A stretch of DNA of 31,962 bases from JALZIF01 sp964584905 (lineage in GTDB: Bacteria; Gemmatimonadota; Gemmatimonadetes; Gemmatimonadales; Gemmatimonadaceae). The position numbers and the translations under genes were made by a program. Shown here one piece after another: positions 8,832 to 17,637 of this stretch; position 1 is the first letter of the stretch; each line of letters opens with the position of its first letter. The stretch covers positions 1-31,962 of the forward strand of contig CAZPCC010000367.1 of the NCBI GenBank assembly GCA_964584905.1, read 5' to 3'. The notes beneath the pieces were generated by a model. It had not been told where the DNA came from. It did not search any database and was given only the letters and a program-made list of their open reading frames with translations.

Positions 8832-9925
8832 TCTCTGCCTCTCACGTCAGTCCCGCTCATCAGCGCCCCACTGCGTGCCAGCAGCTCACTCGCGGCGCCT
8901 TGAGGCGTAAGGCTTCCCTGTTCCAGTTCGGGCAACCGCCCGGCCAGCCACGCATTCGTTTCCGCATCTCGCCACAGCCGGCCACGCACGAGTCGCTCCA
9001 CCACATCCACTACGCGCTCACGCAGTCGCGTTCTGCGCCGTTCCTGCAATTCTCCGCTCTGCTCAAGATAGTGGAAGTGCCGGTCGAGCGCGGCCAGCAA
9101 CTCGTCCAGGCCCTCACCCTTTACCGCGACTGTCGCCAGTACGGGCGGCGTCCAGCTATCCACCTCCGCGCCACGCGCGGCATCACGCGCCGCCTTTGCC
9201 GGATTCATGACGGTCTTGAGATCCACGCCATGATGAGCCGGCACACTGCGGTAGGTCTGGCCCAGGCGCAGGCCGAGCATCAGTTCCAACTCGTGTCGCA
9301 AACGGTCGGCACCGGGACGGTCCGCCTTGTTGACTACATACAGGTCGGCTATCTCCATCAGTCCCGCCTTGAGCGTCTGGATCGAGTCGCCCGACTCCGG
9401 GACGAGCACCACCGTGGTCGTATCGGCTGTACGCGAAACATCCAGCTCACTCTGCCCCACCCCAACGGTCTCGATGATGATACGATCAAAGCCATAGGCA
9501 TCGAGAACGTCGGCTACCTCCCGCGTGGATGCGGCGAGCCCGCCTAGCGATCCACGCGTTGCCATCGAGCGAATGAACACGCCGTCATCGAGCGCCACGC
9601 TTTCCATGCGAATTCGGTCGCCGAGCAGGGCGCCGCCGGTGAACGGCGACGTCGGGTCCACAGCGATGATTCCGACGGTGAGCCCTGCCTCACGATACCG
9701 CGCGGCCAGGCGCGTGGTCAGCGTACTCTTGCCCCCACCCGGTGGGCCGGTAATGCCAATACGGCGGCCGCGGCCGATCCGGGGATGCAATGCCGTCATC
9801 AGCCGATCCGCGCCCGGGCGCAGATTTTCCACGATCGACACGGCGCGGGCGAGCGCCGCCGGACGCCGCGCATCGAAGTCGGCGAGCAGGCGGTCGTGCG
9901 GGGATGTGGCTGGCGTCGCGGTCAC
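8828..9925 (-). CDS. meaB: MeaB/ArgK-type G-protein chaperone of B12-dependent mutase
   Basis: A 365-aa P-loop GTPase of the MeaB/ArgK family. It loads and protects the adenosylcobalamin cofactor of acyl-CoA mutases. It has the Walker A motif GPPGGGKS (residues 60-67), IIAVDPTSPFTGGALLGDRIRM, the ETVGVGQSE switch segment and the NKAD guanine-specificity motif. The C-terminal dimerisation arm is present (VVDVVERLVRGRLW and following). It lies directly upstream of the mutase catalytic subunit with a 4-bp overlap, which fits a dedicated chaperone. The gene is preceded by a UbiB-like kinase gene, also overlapping by 4 bp. Confidence 0.95.
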
Positions 9926-11553
9926 CGTCGGATTCGATAGGCGCGGAATGGATTGGCGAGCAGGTGCACAGGCAGGACGAGAATCACCAGAAACGCGAAG
10001 AAGGCCGCGGCGAGCGATGCGACGAGCAGATAGAAATTGCGGTGCGCCAGGTAGAAGACGGATCCGACCACTCCGAAAGCGAGCGCGAGCAGCGCGACTA
10101 GAACGCGCCTCACCTGGCGTCCGACATACTGCTGAATTTCCAGGACATCACGCGGATGGGCACGAACGCGCAACTCGTCACGTCCGGCACGGCGCAGCAC
10201 GTCGCGCAGTTCGCGCGCCACATGCGCCATCTCGGCCATCCAGTCGCGGACTATCTGCTGCGCATCCTCTCCCAGCACGGCCGTGGTGAGCTCCGGCCGC
10301 ATCCGGTGCAGAATCGGCGTGACGAACTGTGCGCCGTTGAAGCGCTGATCGTAGCGCATGCCGATTCCTTCGACCAGCGCCGCTGCGCGCCCGAAGTACA
10401 CCAACTCGCTCGGCAGCATGAGCGGCCATCGATAGAAGGTCGACATCACCTCGTTGACGATCCGCTCGATCTGCCGGGGTTTGGTATCAGGGGTGAACGC
10501 GATGCTCATCAACGCCTGCGCGGCATCGCGAATGGTTCCGCGATCGACCTCGGGATCGAGCATTCCCAGCTCGTACAGACCGGCGATCACGCCGTCGACG
10601 TCCTGCCGCACGGCCGACATCGCGGTGGTGAGCAACCGGCGGCGGGTGTCGGCGTCGACTCGCACGACCATCCCGAAATCGAGTAGCACGACCCGCCCGT
10701 CAGGCGCCACGAGAAGATTGCCCGGGTGCGGATCGGCATGGAAAAGCCCGTGGACGAGCATCATGCGGATGTAGACTTCGACGATAGTGCCCAGCAGCTG
10801 CCACACATTGACGTCGCCCGAGGCAATCCGATCCTGAAGGCGGTCGATCCGCGTGCCCTCCACGAACTCGAGCACGAGGACACGCCGCCGGGTCATCTCC
10901 TCGAGAACGACCGGAATGAGCACCCGGGGATCGTCGGCGAAGTTGGCGCGTATGGCGGTCGCATGCCGCGCCTCATCGCGAAAGTCCATTTCTTCTTCGA
11001 TGCGCTTGGCGAATTCGCGCACGATTGTCGTAATGGCCCGGGTGTGATGGCTCGGAAAGAGCACGTTCAGCACGTAGAGGATGCGAAACGCCGCCTCCAG
11101 ATCGACACGAACGAGCTCATCGACTCCAGGACGAAGCACCTTGACCGCGACGTCGCGGTCGCCGACCCGGGCACGATGGACCTGACCTAACGAAGCAGCG
11201 GCGAGCGGCTCGGGATCGAAATCGGCGAACACCTCATTCACCGGACGGCCGTACTCGGAGACGATCACTTCCTCGATGGCCGCGGCTGGCAGCGCCGGCA
11301 CGCGGTCGGTGAGCTGCGCCAGCGCTCCCAGATAGGGTTCGGGCAGAATGTCTGCGCGTGAGGCGAAGACCTGGGCAAGCTTGATGAAGGTGGGACCCAG
11401 GGCGGCCAACGTCGCGGTCAGGCGTTCGGCGCGCGCGGCGTGGCGGGCGGCGCTCGTGCGGCGCGGACGGCCCAGCAGCACCCATCGCCTGCGGTCGCGA
11501 AGAAAGGAGATCACGAACGGCATCAGCCGCCAGAAGACGACGAATGCGCGCAC
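9922..11553 (-). CDS. UbiB/ABC1/AarF-type atypical kinase
   Basis: A 543-aa protein of the UbiB (COQ8-like) protein-kinase-like family, linked to quinone or other lipid metabolism at the inner membrane. It has an N-terminal hydrophobic stretch, the family signature around residues 52-70, the AASLGQVHRARV Ala-rich loop, the Lys of VAVKVLRPG, the catalytic HADPHPGN motif and LLDFGMV. Two C-terminal membrane helices (about 480-530) anchor it. The family KxGQ motif reads KLAQ here (residues 58-61), with Ala for Gly. The start is a GTG at 11553, one base after the upstream CorC-like stop. No quinone-biosynthesis genes are adjacent. Confidence 0.92.
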   Translation of the reverse strand: MRAFVVFWRLMPFVISFLRDRRRWVLLGRPRRTSAARHAARAERLTATLAALGPTFIKLAQVFASRADILPEPYLGALAQLTDRVPALPAAAIEEVIVSEYGRPVNEVFADFDPEPLAAASLGQVHRARVGDRDVAVKVLRPGVDELVRVDLEAAFRILYVLNVLFPSHHTRAITTIVREFAKRIEEEMDFRDEARHATAIRANFADDPRVLIPVVLEEMTRRRVLVLEFVEGTRIDRLQDRIASGDVNVWQLLGTIVEVYIRMMLVHGLFHADPHPGNLLVAPDGRVVLLDFGMVVRVDADTRRRLLTTAMSAVRQDVDGVIAGLYELGMLDPEVDRGTIRDAAQALMSIAFTPDTKPRQIERIVNEVMSTFYRWPLMLPSELVYFGRAAALVEGIGMRYDQRFNGAQFVTPILHRMRPELTTAVLGEDAQQIVRDWMAEMAHVARELRDVLRRAGRDELRVRAHPRDVLEIQQYVGRQVRRVLVALLALAFGVVGSVFYLAHRNFYLLVASLAAAFFAFLVILVLPVHLLANPFRAYRIRR

Positions 11554-11554
11554 G

Positions 11555-12793
11555 TTATCCGGAAATCCGGATCGCCGCCGGCTGCTCGCCCGCCAGGCGC
11601 TGAACGAGCGCCCGTTTTACACGCGTCGGTTCGGCCTCGATGACTGTGATCTCGAGCGCGCCGAGCTGGAACCGTTCGCCGACCTGGGGAATTCGGCCGA
11701 TCCCCTGCATCAGGGCGCCGTTCAATGTCTGCACGTTCTCCAGCAGATCGTTGTCGAGCGGGACGTTGAAGCGCTTGGCAAGCTCGCGCAATTCCGCGGC
11801 GCCGTCGACCAGGGCAGCTCGCGAGGGACGGCGCGTCTCCGGAGCCGCAGGCTCGTCATGCTCATCGCGGATGTCACCGACGATTTCCTCGAGCAGATCC
11901 TCCAGCGTGACGATTCCGGCGGTGCCACCAAACTCGTCGAGGATCACGGCAAGATGCTGCTGTTCGCGCAACATCTCGAAGAGCATCTCCCGGCAGGGCT
12001 TGCTCTCCGGCGCAATCTTTACCTTGCGCACCGCTGGAAGCGTCGCGCCCGCGGAATCGAGGACGTCGAACACGTGGATCATTCCAACAATGTCGTCGAG
12101 CGTTTCGCGATAGACGGGCACGCGGCTGTAACCGGCACCTGCGATCGCCAGCGCCAGGTCACGTGGCGGCATGGCTGTGTCGAGAGCGAATACCTCGGTG
12201 CGCGGTGTCATCACTTCGCCGACGAGACGCTCACCGAACTGTACCACGCCGGAGATGAACTCCAGCTCCTGGGGCTCGCTAAGGCCTTCCATCTCACCTT
12301 CACGCAACAATTCCTCGATCTCCTCTCGTTCGGTCGCGGGGCGGTCGATTCGGTGCTCGCCGGTGAAGGGCAACGCCAGATACTCGGCCGTGCGGACTGC
12401 CGGCTGCAGCAATCTCGTCGTCAGGCCGAGCCCGGGAAGAACTGTCCTCTCGAGAATCGGCGCAAGCGCCTGACCAATCGCGCGCGGCACGGAATGGCCG
12501 GCGAAGAGCACGGCGAAAGAGAAGGCCACTGACGCCAGCACCAGCTGCAGTGGCTGCGCGATCGACGCGCCGATCGCCACGCCGGCGAGGGCCAGCAGCA
12601 GCGCCGTGGCCGCCGCTGCACCTGTCAGCAATCGACTGGGTCGGACCACGCTGGCCTTGCTCGTTCTGCCACCACCCAGCTGACTCTCGACCCATTCGCG
12701 CAGCCACTGCCGTCCGGCGGCGCGAACGACGGCCGCGGCACCGCTTACGAGCGCGATGAGCAACAGTGCGAGGGTGAGCAGAAAGAGCAGCAT
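11555..12793 (-). CDS. Hemolysin/CorC family protein with CNNM-like and CBS domains (second copy)
   Basis: A 412-aa membrane protein of the CNNM/CorC (HlyC, TlyC) family, proposed to act in Mg2+/Co2+ homeostasis. The N-terminus (about 1-140) has hydrophobic segments of the CNNM/DUF21 type. Next comes a CBS pair with VMTPRTEVFALD (about residue 205), YSRVPVYRETLDDIVGMIHV, LAVILDEFGGTAGIVTLEDLLEEIVGDIRDEHD, and a C-terminal CorC_HlyC domain (about 325-405). A paralogue lies immediately upstream, 2 bp away. The N-terminal membrane part looks degenerate compared with classical CNNM transporters, but I cannot judge activity. Confidence 0.9.
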   Translation of the reverse strand: MLLFLLTLALLLIALVSGAAAVVRAAGRQWLREWVESQLGGGRTSKASVVRPSRLLTGAAAATALLLALAGVAIGASIAQPLQLVLASVAFSFAVLFAGHSVPRAIGQALAPILERTVLPGLGLTTRLLQPAVRTAEYLALPFTGEHRIDRPATEREEIEELLREGEMEGLSEPQELEFISGVVQFGERLVGEVMTPRTEVFALDTAMPPRDLALAIAGAGYSRVPVYRETLDDIVGMIHVFDVLDSAGATLPAVRKVKIAPESKPCREMLFEMLREQQHLAVILDEFGGTAGIVTLEDLLEEIVGDIRDEHDEPAAPETRRPSRAALVDGAAELRELAKRFNVPLDNDLLENVQTLNGALMQGIGRIPQVGERFQLGALEITVIEAEPTRVKRALVQRLAGEQPAAIRISG

Positions 12794-12795
12794 GC

Positions 12796-14022
12796 TCAGC
12801 CCCTGTCGGTGAGGGACGGCTCGAGGCGCTCGAAGTAGACGCGCTCGATGCGACGTCCAACAACGCGCTCTACAACCACGCGGAAGCCGTTGAGCCGCAA
12901 CTCCTCGCCGGCCCGCGGAATTCGCCCCAGCACGGAGAACACCAGGCCGCCGACAGTAGCCACGTCCTCATGCTCGAACTCGTGATGCAGCGCCTCGGAC
13001 AGATCGTCGAGAGCGACGCGGCCGGCAACCCAGAACCGGCGATCCTCCTCCGACTGGATGGGCAGCTCTTCACGATCATGTTCGTCGCGGATCTCGCCGA
13101 CGATCTCTTCGAGAATGTCCTCGATCGTCACCAGGCCGGCGGTGCCGCCATACTCATCGACAACTATGGCGATGTGGGAACGGCTCAATTTGAATTCGCG
13201 CAACTGCTGATCGATAGGCTTGCCTTCGGGAACGAAGGTGGCCGAGCGGACCAGTGACAGCCATCCGCCGGCGGGCTGCGTATCCTCGACCACCGAGCGC
13301 AGCAGATCCTTGGCGTAGAGAATTCCGGTGACGTGGTCGATCGTGTCCCGGAACACCGGAAGTCGCGAGTGCTCGGCGCTGCGCACGCGATCTCTGACCT
13401 CCGACCAGGGGGTTTCACGCTCGATGCCGATAATGTCGATACGCGGCACCATGACGCTCTGCACCTCCGTGTCGCCCAGCGTGAACAAGCCTGGCTCCTG
13501 TGCGGGCGTTGCTCGCCGCGGGGCCGGGGGGTCGAGCGCCGCCGATTCGCGCTCCCGCTCGGGATCCTCGCGCGGTTTGGGCGTGGCGATGGCGCGAAGC
13601 CTGCGCTCCATGTCCACCGACGCGGCGGCGATCGGGTACAACGCGAGCGTGATCGGGCGCAGAAGCGGCAGTACGCGCACGATCACGCTGCGTCCGCCGA
13701 CCTCCCCTAACGTGCGCGGCGTGAGCTCCACCAGCAGGAGTACGGCGACTGCGATGCCGATCCCCATTACCGTGGCGACGAGCGGCGTCCGCGTCGCCAG
13801 GCCTGCTGCCTGGGCCGCCAGCGCCGCCGCCAGCGGCACCGCGATGAATCGCGCGACCGTCAGCGACCTGTGGATCCGGCCGCGCCGGACCAGTTGGCCG
13901 GCGAGCACCGGGTCGGCGGCCAGCTCATCATCCTCGACAGCGAGCATGGCTGCGTCAAGGGCGGCGCATAACGCGGAGAGCGCCCCCACGACGAGGGCGA
14001 GCACGATCGCGGGAATGGTCAC
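12796..14022 (-). CDS. Hemolysin/CorC family protein with CNNM-like and CBS domains (first copy)
   Basis: A 408-aa CNNM/CorC family protein. It has an N-terminal membrane domain starting at once with TIPAIVLALVVGALSALCAALDAAML. Further helices follow up to about residue 150. The CBS pair has VMVPRIDIIGIE, HSRLPVFRDTIDHVTGILYAKDLL and IAIVVDEYGGTAGLVTIEDILEEIVGEIRDEHD, followed by a CorC_HlyC C-terminal domain. I chose the GTG at 14022 because it overlaps the ybeY stop as GTGA. An in-frame ATG at 14073 would add 17 residues and a longer overlap. The ybeY-corC neighbourhood matches the ybeY-ybeX (corC) order known in many bacteria. Confidence 0.9.
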   Translation of the reverse strand: MTIPAIVLALVVGALSALCAALDAAMLAVEDDELAADPVLAGQLVRRGRIHRSLTVARFIAVPLAAALAAQAAGLATRTPLVATVMGIGIAVAVLLLVELTPRTLGEVGGRSVIVRVLPLLRPITLALYPIAAASVDMERRLRAIATPKPREDPERERESAALDPPAPRRATPAQEPGLFTLGDTEVQSVMVPRIDIIGIERETPWSEVRDRVRSAEHSRLPVFRDTIDHVTGILYAKDLLRSVVEDTQPAGGWLSLVRSATFVPEGKPIDQQLREFKLSRSHIAIVVDEYGGTAGLVTIEDILEEIVGEIRDEHDREELPIQSEEDRRFWVAGRVALDDLSEALHHEFEHEDVATVGGLVFSVLGRIPRAGEELRLNGFRVVVERVVGRRIERVYFERLEPSLTDRG

Positions 14023-14468
14023 GCCGCGCCAGCCCGCTGCGCGCTGCGGAGCAGCGCTTCCTGACGCTGCCACATCGCAGAATCTTCCCGCCGGTCATCA
14101 ATTGGGTGATCGTGCCCCAGCACGTGCAGCACGCCGTGAATGACCAATCGCGCCACCTCGGTGCGAACTCCGAGCGACCGATGCCGGGCGTGGTCCCTGG
14201 CGACGTCGGGCGCGATGTACACGTCGCCGACCACCGGGCCGGCAGATCCCGCACGCTCGAAGCCGAACGCGATCACATCGGTGGCGCCGCGAACTCCGAG
14301 GTGGCGGGCATTCAACCTGGCGATTGCCCGCCGCGTGACGAACGTGATCGACAGCATCGCCTGCCGTACGCCCTCCGCGCGCAGCACCCGCTGCGCCAAT
14401 GCGACGACTCGCGCGCGCGAGAGCGGCGCACGGACGCCATCGAGTGAGACATCGACGGCCAGGCTCAT
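14019..14468 (-). CDS. ybeY: Endoribonuclease YbeY (16S rRNA maturation)
   Basis: A 149-aa single-domain metalloprotein that takes part in 16S rRNA 3'-end maturation and ribosome quality control. The zinc-binding motif is H111-GVL-H115-VLGHD-H121. It is preceded by the conserved NARHLGVRGATDVIAF (about residues 53-68) and GDVYIAPD. Its place downstream of a PhoH-like gene and a PgpH-like gene is the standard phoH-pgpH-ybeY order known from Firmicutes and others. The ATG overlaps the upstream stop by 4 bp. Confidence 0.95.
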   Translation of the reverse strand: MSLAVDVSLDGVRAPLSRARVVALAQRVLRAEGVRQAMLSITFVTRRAIARLNARHLGVRGATDVIAFGFERAGSAGPVVGDVYIAPDVARDHARHRSLGVRTEVARLVIHGVLHVLGHDHPIDDRREDSAMWQRQEALLRSAQRAGAA

Positions 14469-16684
14469 ACGCGCGCGAACTCCGATGTGATGCCACCGCT
14501 GGAAGTCGGATAGTCGATCCGCGTGTGATGCATGCCAATCAGGACCCGAACAAATTGCTCCTTGATCTCATCGAGCTGGCGCAGTGTGAGCGGAGCGGCA
14601 CGGAGCTGTCCCTGCTCGATTCGCTGCGCGAACAGGTGCTCCACGACCTCGCGGATCGCGTGGGCACTGGCATCCTGCAGCACCCTGGTTGCCGCCTCAA
14701 CGCTGTCGGCCAGCATCAGGATCGCCGTTTCGGCACTCTGGGGAATCGGTCCCGGATATTGAAAGTCGCTCGGGTTAGGTGTCGCCTCGCCACGCTCGCG
14801 CGCCTTGTCGAGGAAGTAGGCGATGGGACCGGTACCGTGGTGCTCCGTGATGAAAGACGAAATCGCGCGCGGCAGCTTGTGCTCGGCGGCCAGTTCCATC
14901 CCTTCGCGGACGTGGTTGCGAATTATCGACGCGCTCATTGTCGGCTTGAGTTTGTCGTGTGGATTGGCCCCCCTCGCCTGGTTCTCCACGAAGTACTGCG
15001 GCTTCTTGAGCTTCCCGATATCGTGATAGTAGGTACCGACCCGCCCGAGAAGCCCATTGGCTCCTATCGCGTGGCATGCGGCCTCGACCAGATTCGCCAC
15101 GCGCATCGTGTGAGCGTAGGTGCCCGGCGCCTCGATCATTAGCCGACGCAGCAGCTTGCGATTGAGATCGGAGTACTCGAGCAGCGTAAGGTCCGTAGTG
15201 ATGCCGGTCAGCTTTTCGGACAGCGGCAGCAATACCATGGCGAGGGACACGGAAACCACGGCGTTCACGCTTCCCCACAGTGCGCTCGTGCCGATGGCGC
15301 GCGGCGACCAGTCGAGCGTAAGGCCAATCGCCATGGCCGCCAGTAGATAGGCTCCGGCGATGGCAAGGATCGAGTAGTATGACTGGTCGCGCCGGCGGAT
15401 CACGCGTACGGAAATCGCGGCGGCCGCTCCGACGATCAGGCTGATGAACAGCGCGTTGGTGCCGCGAAACACCGACTGTCCGCCGATCAGAACGGCGAGG
15501 ATCATCGCCGCAATCATGCTGATGCGCGGGTCGAACAGTATGCTCAGAACAATGGCCGCGAGGGCGATCGGGATCAGCTCGGGCCGAACCGGTGGAATGT
15601 GCGCGACGATGGCGGCGCCGCCGAGGACCAGGAGAAATGCCGCGGCGAACATCGCGAGCCAGCGTATCGATTCGTACAATGCAGGCCGAAACAGCCCGAT
15701 CGTTGCCCCGAGGATCAGAAGCACGAGTGCATTGTACAGGATCGTTCCGGCGATCCGGGCAAGCGAGCGTTCACCACCGGTGCGCGTCTGAATCGCATCG
15801 TGGAGTGCCCGCAGCTTGTCGTGCTCCTCACGGCCCACCACCTCGTGCTCGCCGATGATCCGCTCGCCGGCGCGCACCGTGTAGCGCGTAACGTCCACGG
15901 AATTACGGAGCTCCTGTCGACGCCGTTCCGTTGCCACCCGATCGTAGCTGACGGTCGGTCTGAAGAACGCACCAAGCAGCTTGATGTAAAGCGCGTCGCC
16001 CACCGACGAATCGGGAGCCGGGTGTACCAGCCGCGCGCGTGAGAGGAGTGTCCCGAATGTCAGCAGGCTGTCGGCGAGGATGCTTCGCTCCTCTCCGCCC
16101 CGGCGAACAATCACCTCGCCGGCCACATCGTCGAGCGCGCTGGATGAAGTCACGCCGGCGGCGAGCCAGCGAGTGTAGACGAGTCGGATGCCTTCTCGCA
16201 TTGCGGCTCGCCGACGGCTGTCGGCGAGAAATTCCGCCTCCGCCGGCGACAGCGTTACGCCGCGGGCGGCAGCGGCCCGCTGCACCGGCTCGACCGCCTC
16301 ACGAGGCGAGGAAGCACCATCGGCGGCGCGACCGACCGCTGTCATGAAGTCGTTGAGAGTTGCGACTGCGCTGTCCCGTTCGGCTGACGAATAGGTAAAG
16401 ATAGGCTTGACCGAACGCGCCAGCTCTTCACGCTCCTTTGCCAGATCCGCGTCCGACTTGCGGACCATGAATGCAAACGGCGCGATTACGTCCTGGTTCG
16501 CCACCGCACCGACTTCGAAGATCGGTACGTCCACGGCGGGCGAGGCGGGAAACAGTATGTATGTGGCGATTGCCAGTCCGACGACGAACATGGCCCGTCG
16601 CGCGTGGAAGGCAATGCCGCGTGGTGGCGGATCGAGCGCAGGTACAGCTCGCTCGAGCTGAGGGCGCGCTTCGCTGCTCGTCAT
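14465..16684 (-). CDS. PgpH-type 7TM-HD phosphohydrolase (probable c-di-AMP phosphodiesterase)
   Basis: A 739-aa membrane protein with the PgpH architecture. One N-terminal helix (about 30-45) comes first, then an extracytoplasmic domain (about 50-310, VGAVANQDVIAPFAF onward). A block of seven hydrophobic helices spans about 315-490, and a C-terminal HD domain starts near residue 515. HD-domain metal ligands are seen in YAHTMRVANL, YYHDIGKLKKPQYF, ISSFITEHHGTG and MLADSVEAATR. Characterised PgpH enzymes hydrolyse c-di-AMP to pApA. The location between phoH and ybeY supports the assignment. No diadenylate cyclase is in the window. Confidence 0.92.
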   Translation of the reverse strand: MTSSEARPQLERAVPALDPPPRGIAFHARRAMFVVGLAIATYILFPASPAVDVPIFEVGAVANQDVIAPFAFMVRKSDADLAKEREELARSVKPIFTYSSAERDSAVATLNDFMTAVGRAADGASSPREAVEPVQRAAAARGVTLSPAEAEFLADSRRRAAMREGIRLVYTRWLAAGVTSSSALDDVAGEVIVRRGGEERSILADSLLTFGTLLSRARLVHPAPDSSVGDALYIKLLGAFFRPTVSYDRVATERRRQELRNSVDVTRYTVRAGERIIGEHEVVGREEHDKLRALHDAIQTRTGGERSLARIAGTILYNALVLLILGATIGLFRPALYESIRWLAMFAAAFLLVLGGAAIVAHIPPVRPELIPIALAAIVLSILFDPRISMIAAMILAVLIGGQSVFRGTNALFISLIVGAAAAISVRVIRRRDQSYYSILAIAGAYLLAAMAIGLTLDWSPRAIGTSALWGSVNAVVSVSLAMVLLPLSEKLTGITTDLTLLEYSDLNRKLLRRLMIEAPGTYAHTMRVANLVEAACHAIGANGLLGRVGTYYHDIGKLKKPQYFVENQARGANPHDKLKPTMSASIIRNHVREGMELAAEHKLPRAISSFITEHHGTGPIAYFLDKARERGEATPNPSDFQYPGPIPQSAETAILMLADSVEAATRVLQDASAHAIREVVEHLFAQRIEQGQLRAAPLTLRQLDEIKEQFVRVLIGMHHTRIDYPTSSGGITSEFARV

Positions 16685-17637
16685 GCGCTCGAATCCGCGG
16701 CGTACGCCCGCACGATGTCGCGAACCAGGCGATGCCGAACGACGTCGGATTCCTGCAGGTAGTGGAAGGCAATGCCTTCGATGCTCGAGAGAATGCGTTC
16801 GATCTGAATCAGCCCGGATTGTTCCCGGGCAGGCAGATCGATCTGCGTCTTGTCACCCGTGATTACCGCCTTCGAGTTCACTCCCAGCCTCGTGAGGAAC
16901 ATCTTCATCTGGGCGTTAGTCGCGTTCTGCGCTTCATCGAGAATCACGAAGGCATCGGAAAGGGTCCGTCCGCGCATGTAGGCCAGCGGCGCGATCTCGA
17001 TTACACGCGTTTCCAGGGCCTTCTGTACGCGCTCCTGAGGCATCATGTCGTCCAGCGCATCGTACAGCGGCCGCAAGTACGGGTCCACCTTGGCCTGCAT
17101 GTCGCCAGGGAGAAAGCCAAGGCTTTCGCCGGCCTCGACCGCAGGCCGGGCGAGCACAATGCGGCGCACTCGCTTGCGCATGAGCGCATCGACCGCGGCG
17201 GCGACGGCGAGGTACGTCTTGCCGGTACCTGCCGGACCGATGCCGATCACGATGTCGTGCTCGGTAATCAACGTCATGTAGCTCGCCTGTCCGGCGGTTT
17301 TCGGCTGAATGACCCGCCGCACGCCGGGCAGTGCAATGCGCGGCGCTCCCGCGGCCGAGCCGTCCCCGTCGAGCGGGCCCTCCTCGCTCATCCGAAGCAC
17401 ATCGTCAGGCGTGATGCCGCGCCGTTGACGCGCCGCATCGACCATTCGCTGCGCCACCGCTCCGGCGCGCTCCACTTCTTCCGCCGACCCGCTGAGCGTG
17501 AGCGCGTCGCCGCGCAGGGCGACCTTCACTCCCGTCAGGCGCGCCAGCTCCACCAGATTGGCATCGTTCACGCCGGCCAGCGTCAGAAGATCCGCTCCCT
17601 CCGTCGAGATACGGTGCGCGATCAGTTCTTCCGTCAC
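16681..17637 (-). CDS. phoH: PhoH-like ATPase (YbeZ family)
   Basis: A 318-aa PhoH family P-loop ATPase/putative RNA helicase. The Walker A motif is GPAGTGKT (residues 134-141) and Walker B lies in AFVILDEAQNATNAQMKMFL. It also has RIVLARPAVEAGESLGFLPG and the sensor-like VITGDKTQIDLP. The N-terminus carries a small KH-like region (about 1-65). It probably works with YbeY in rRNA processing. Start and stop overlap aspS and the PgpH-like gene by 4 bp each. Confidence 0.95.
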   Translation of the reverse strand: MTEELIAHRISTEGADLLTLAGVNDANLVELARLTGVKVALRGDALTLSGSAEEVERAGAVAQRMVDAARQRRGITPDDVLRMSEEGPLDGDGSAAGAPRIALPGVRRVIQPKTAGQASYMTLITEHDIVIGIGPAGTGKTYLAVAAAVDALMRKRVRRIVLARPAVEAGESLGFLPGDMQAKVDPYLRPLYDALDDMMPQERVQKALETRVIEIAPLAYMRGRTLSDAFVILDEAQNATNAQMKMFLTRLGVNSKAVITGDKTQIDLPAREQSGLIQIERILSSIEGIAFHYLQESDVVRHRLVRDIVRAYAADSSA

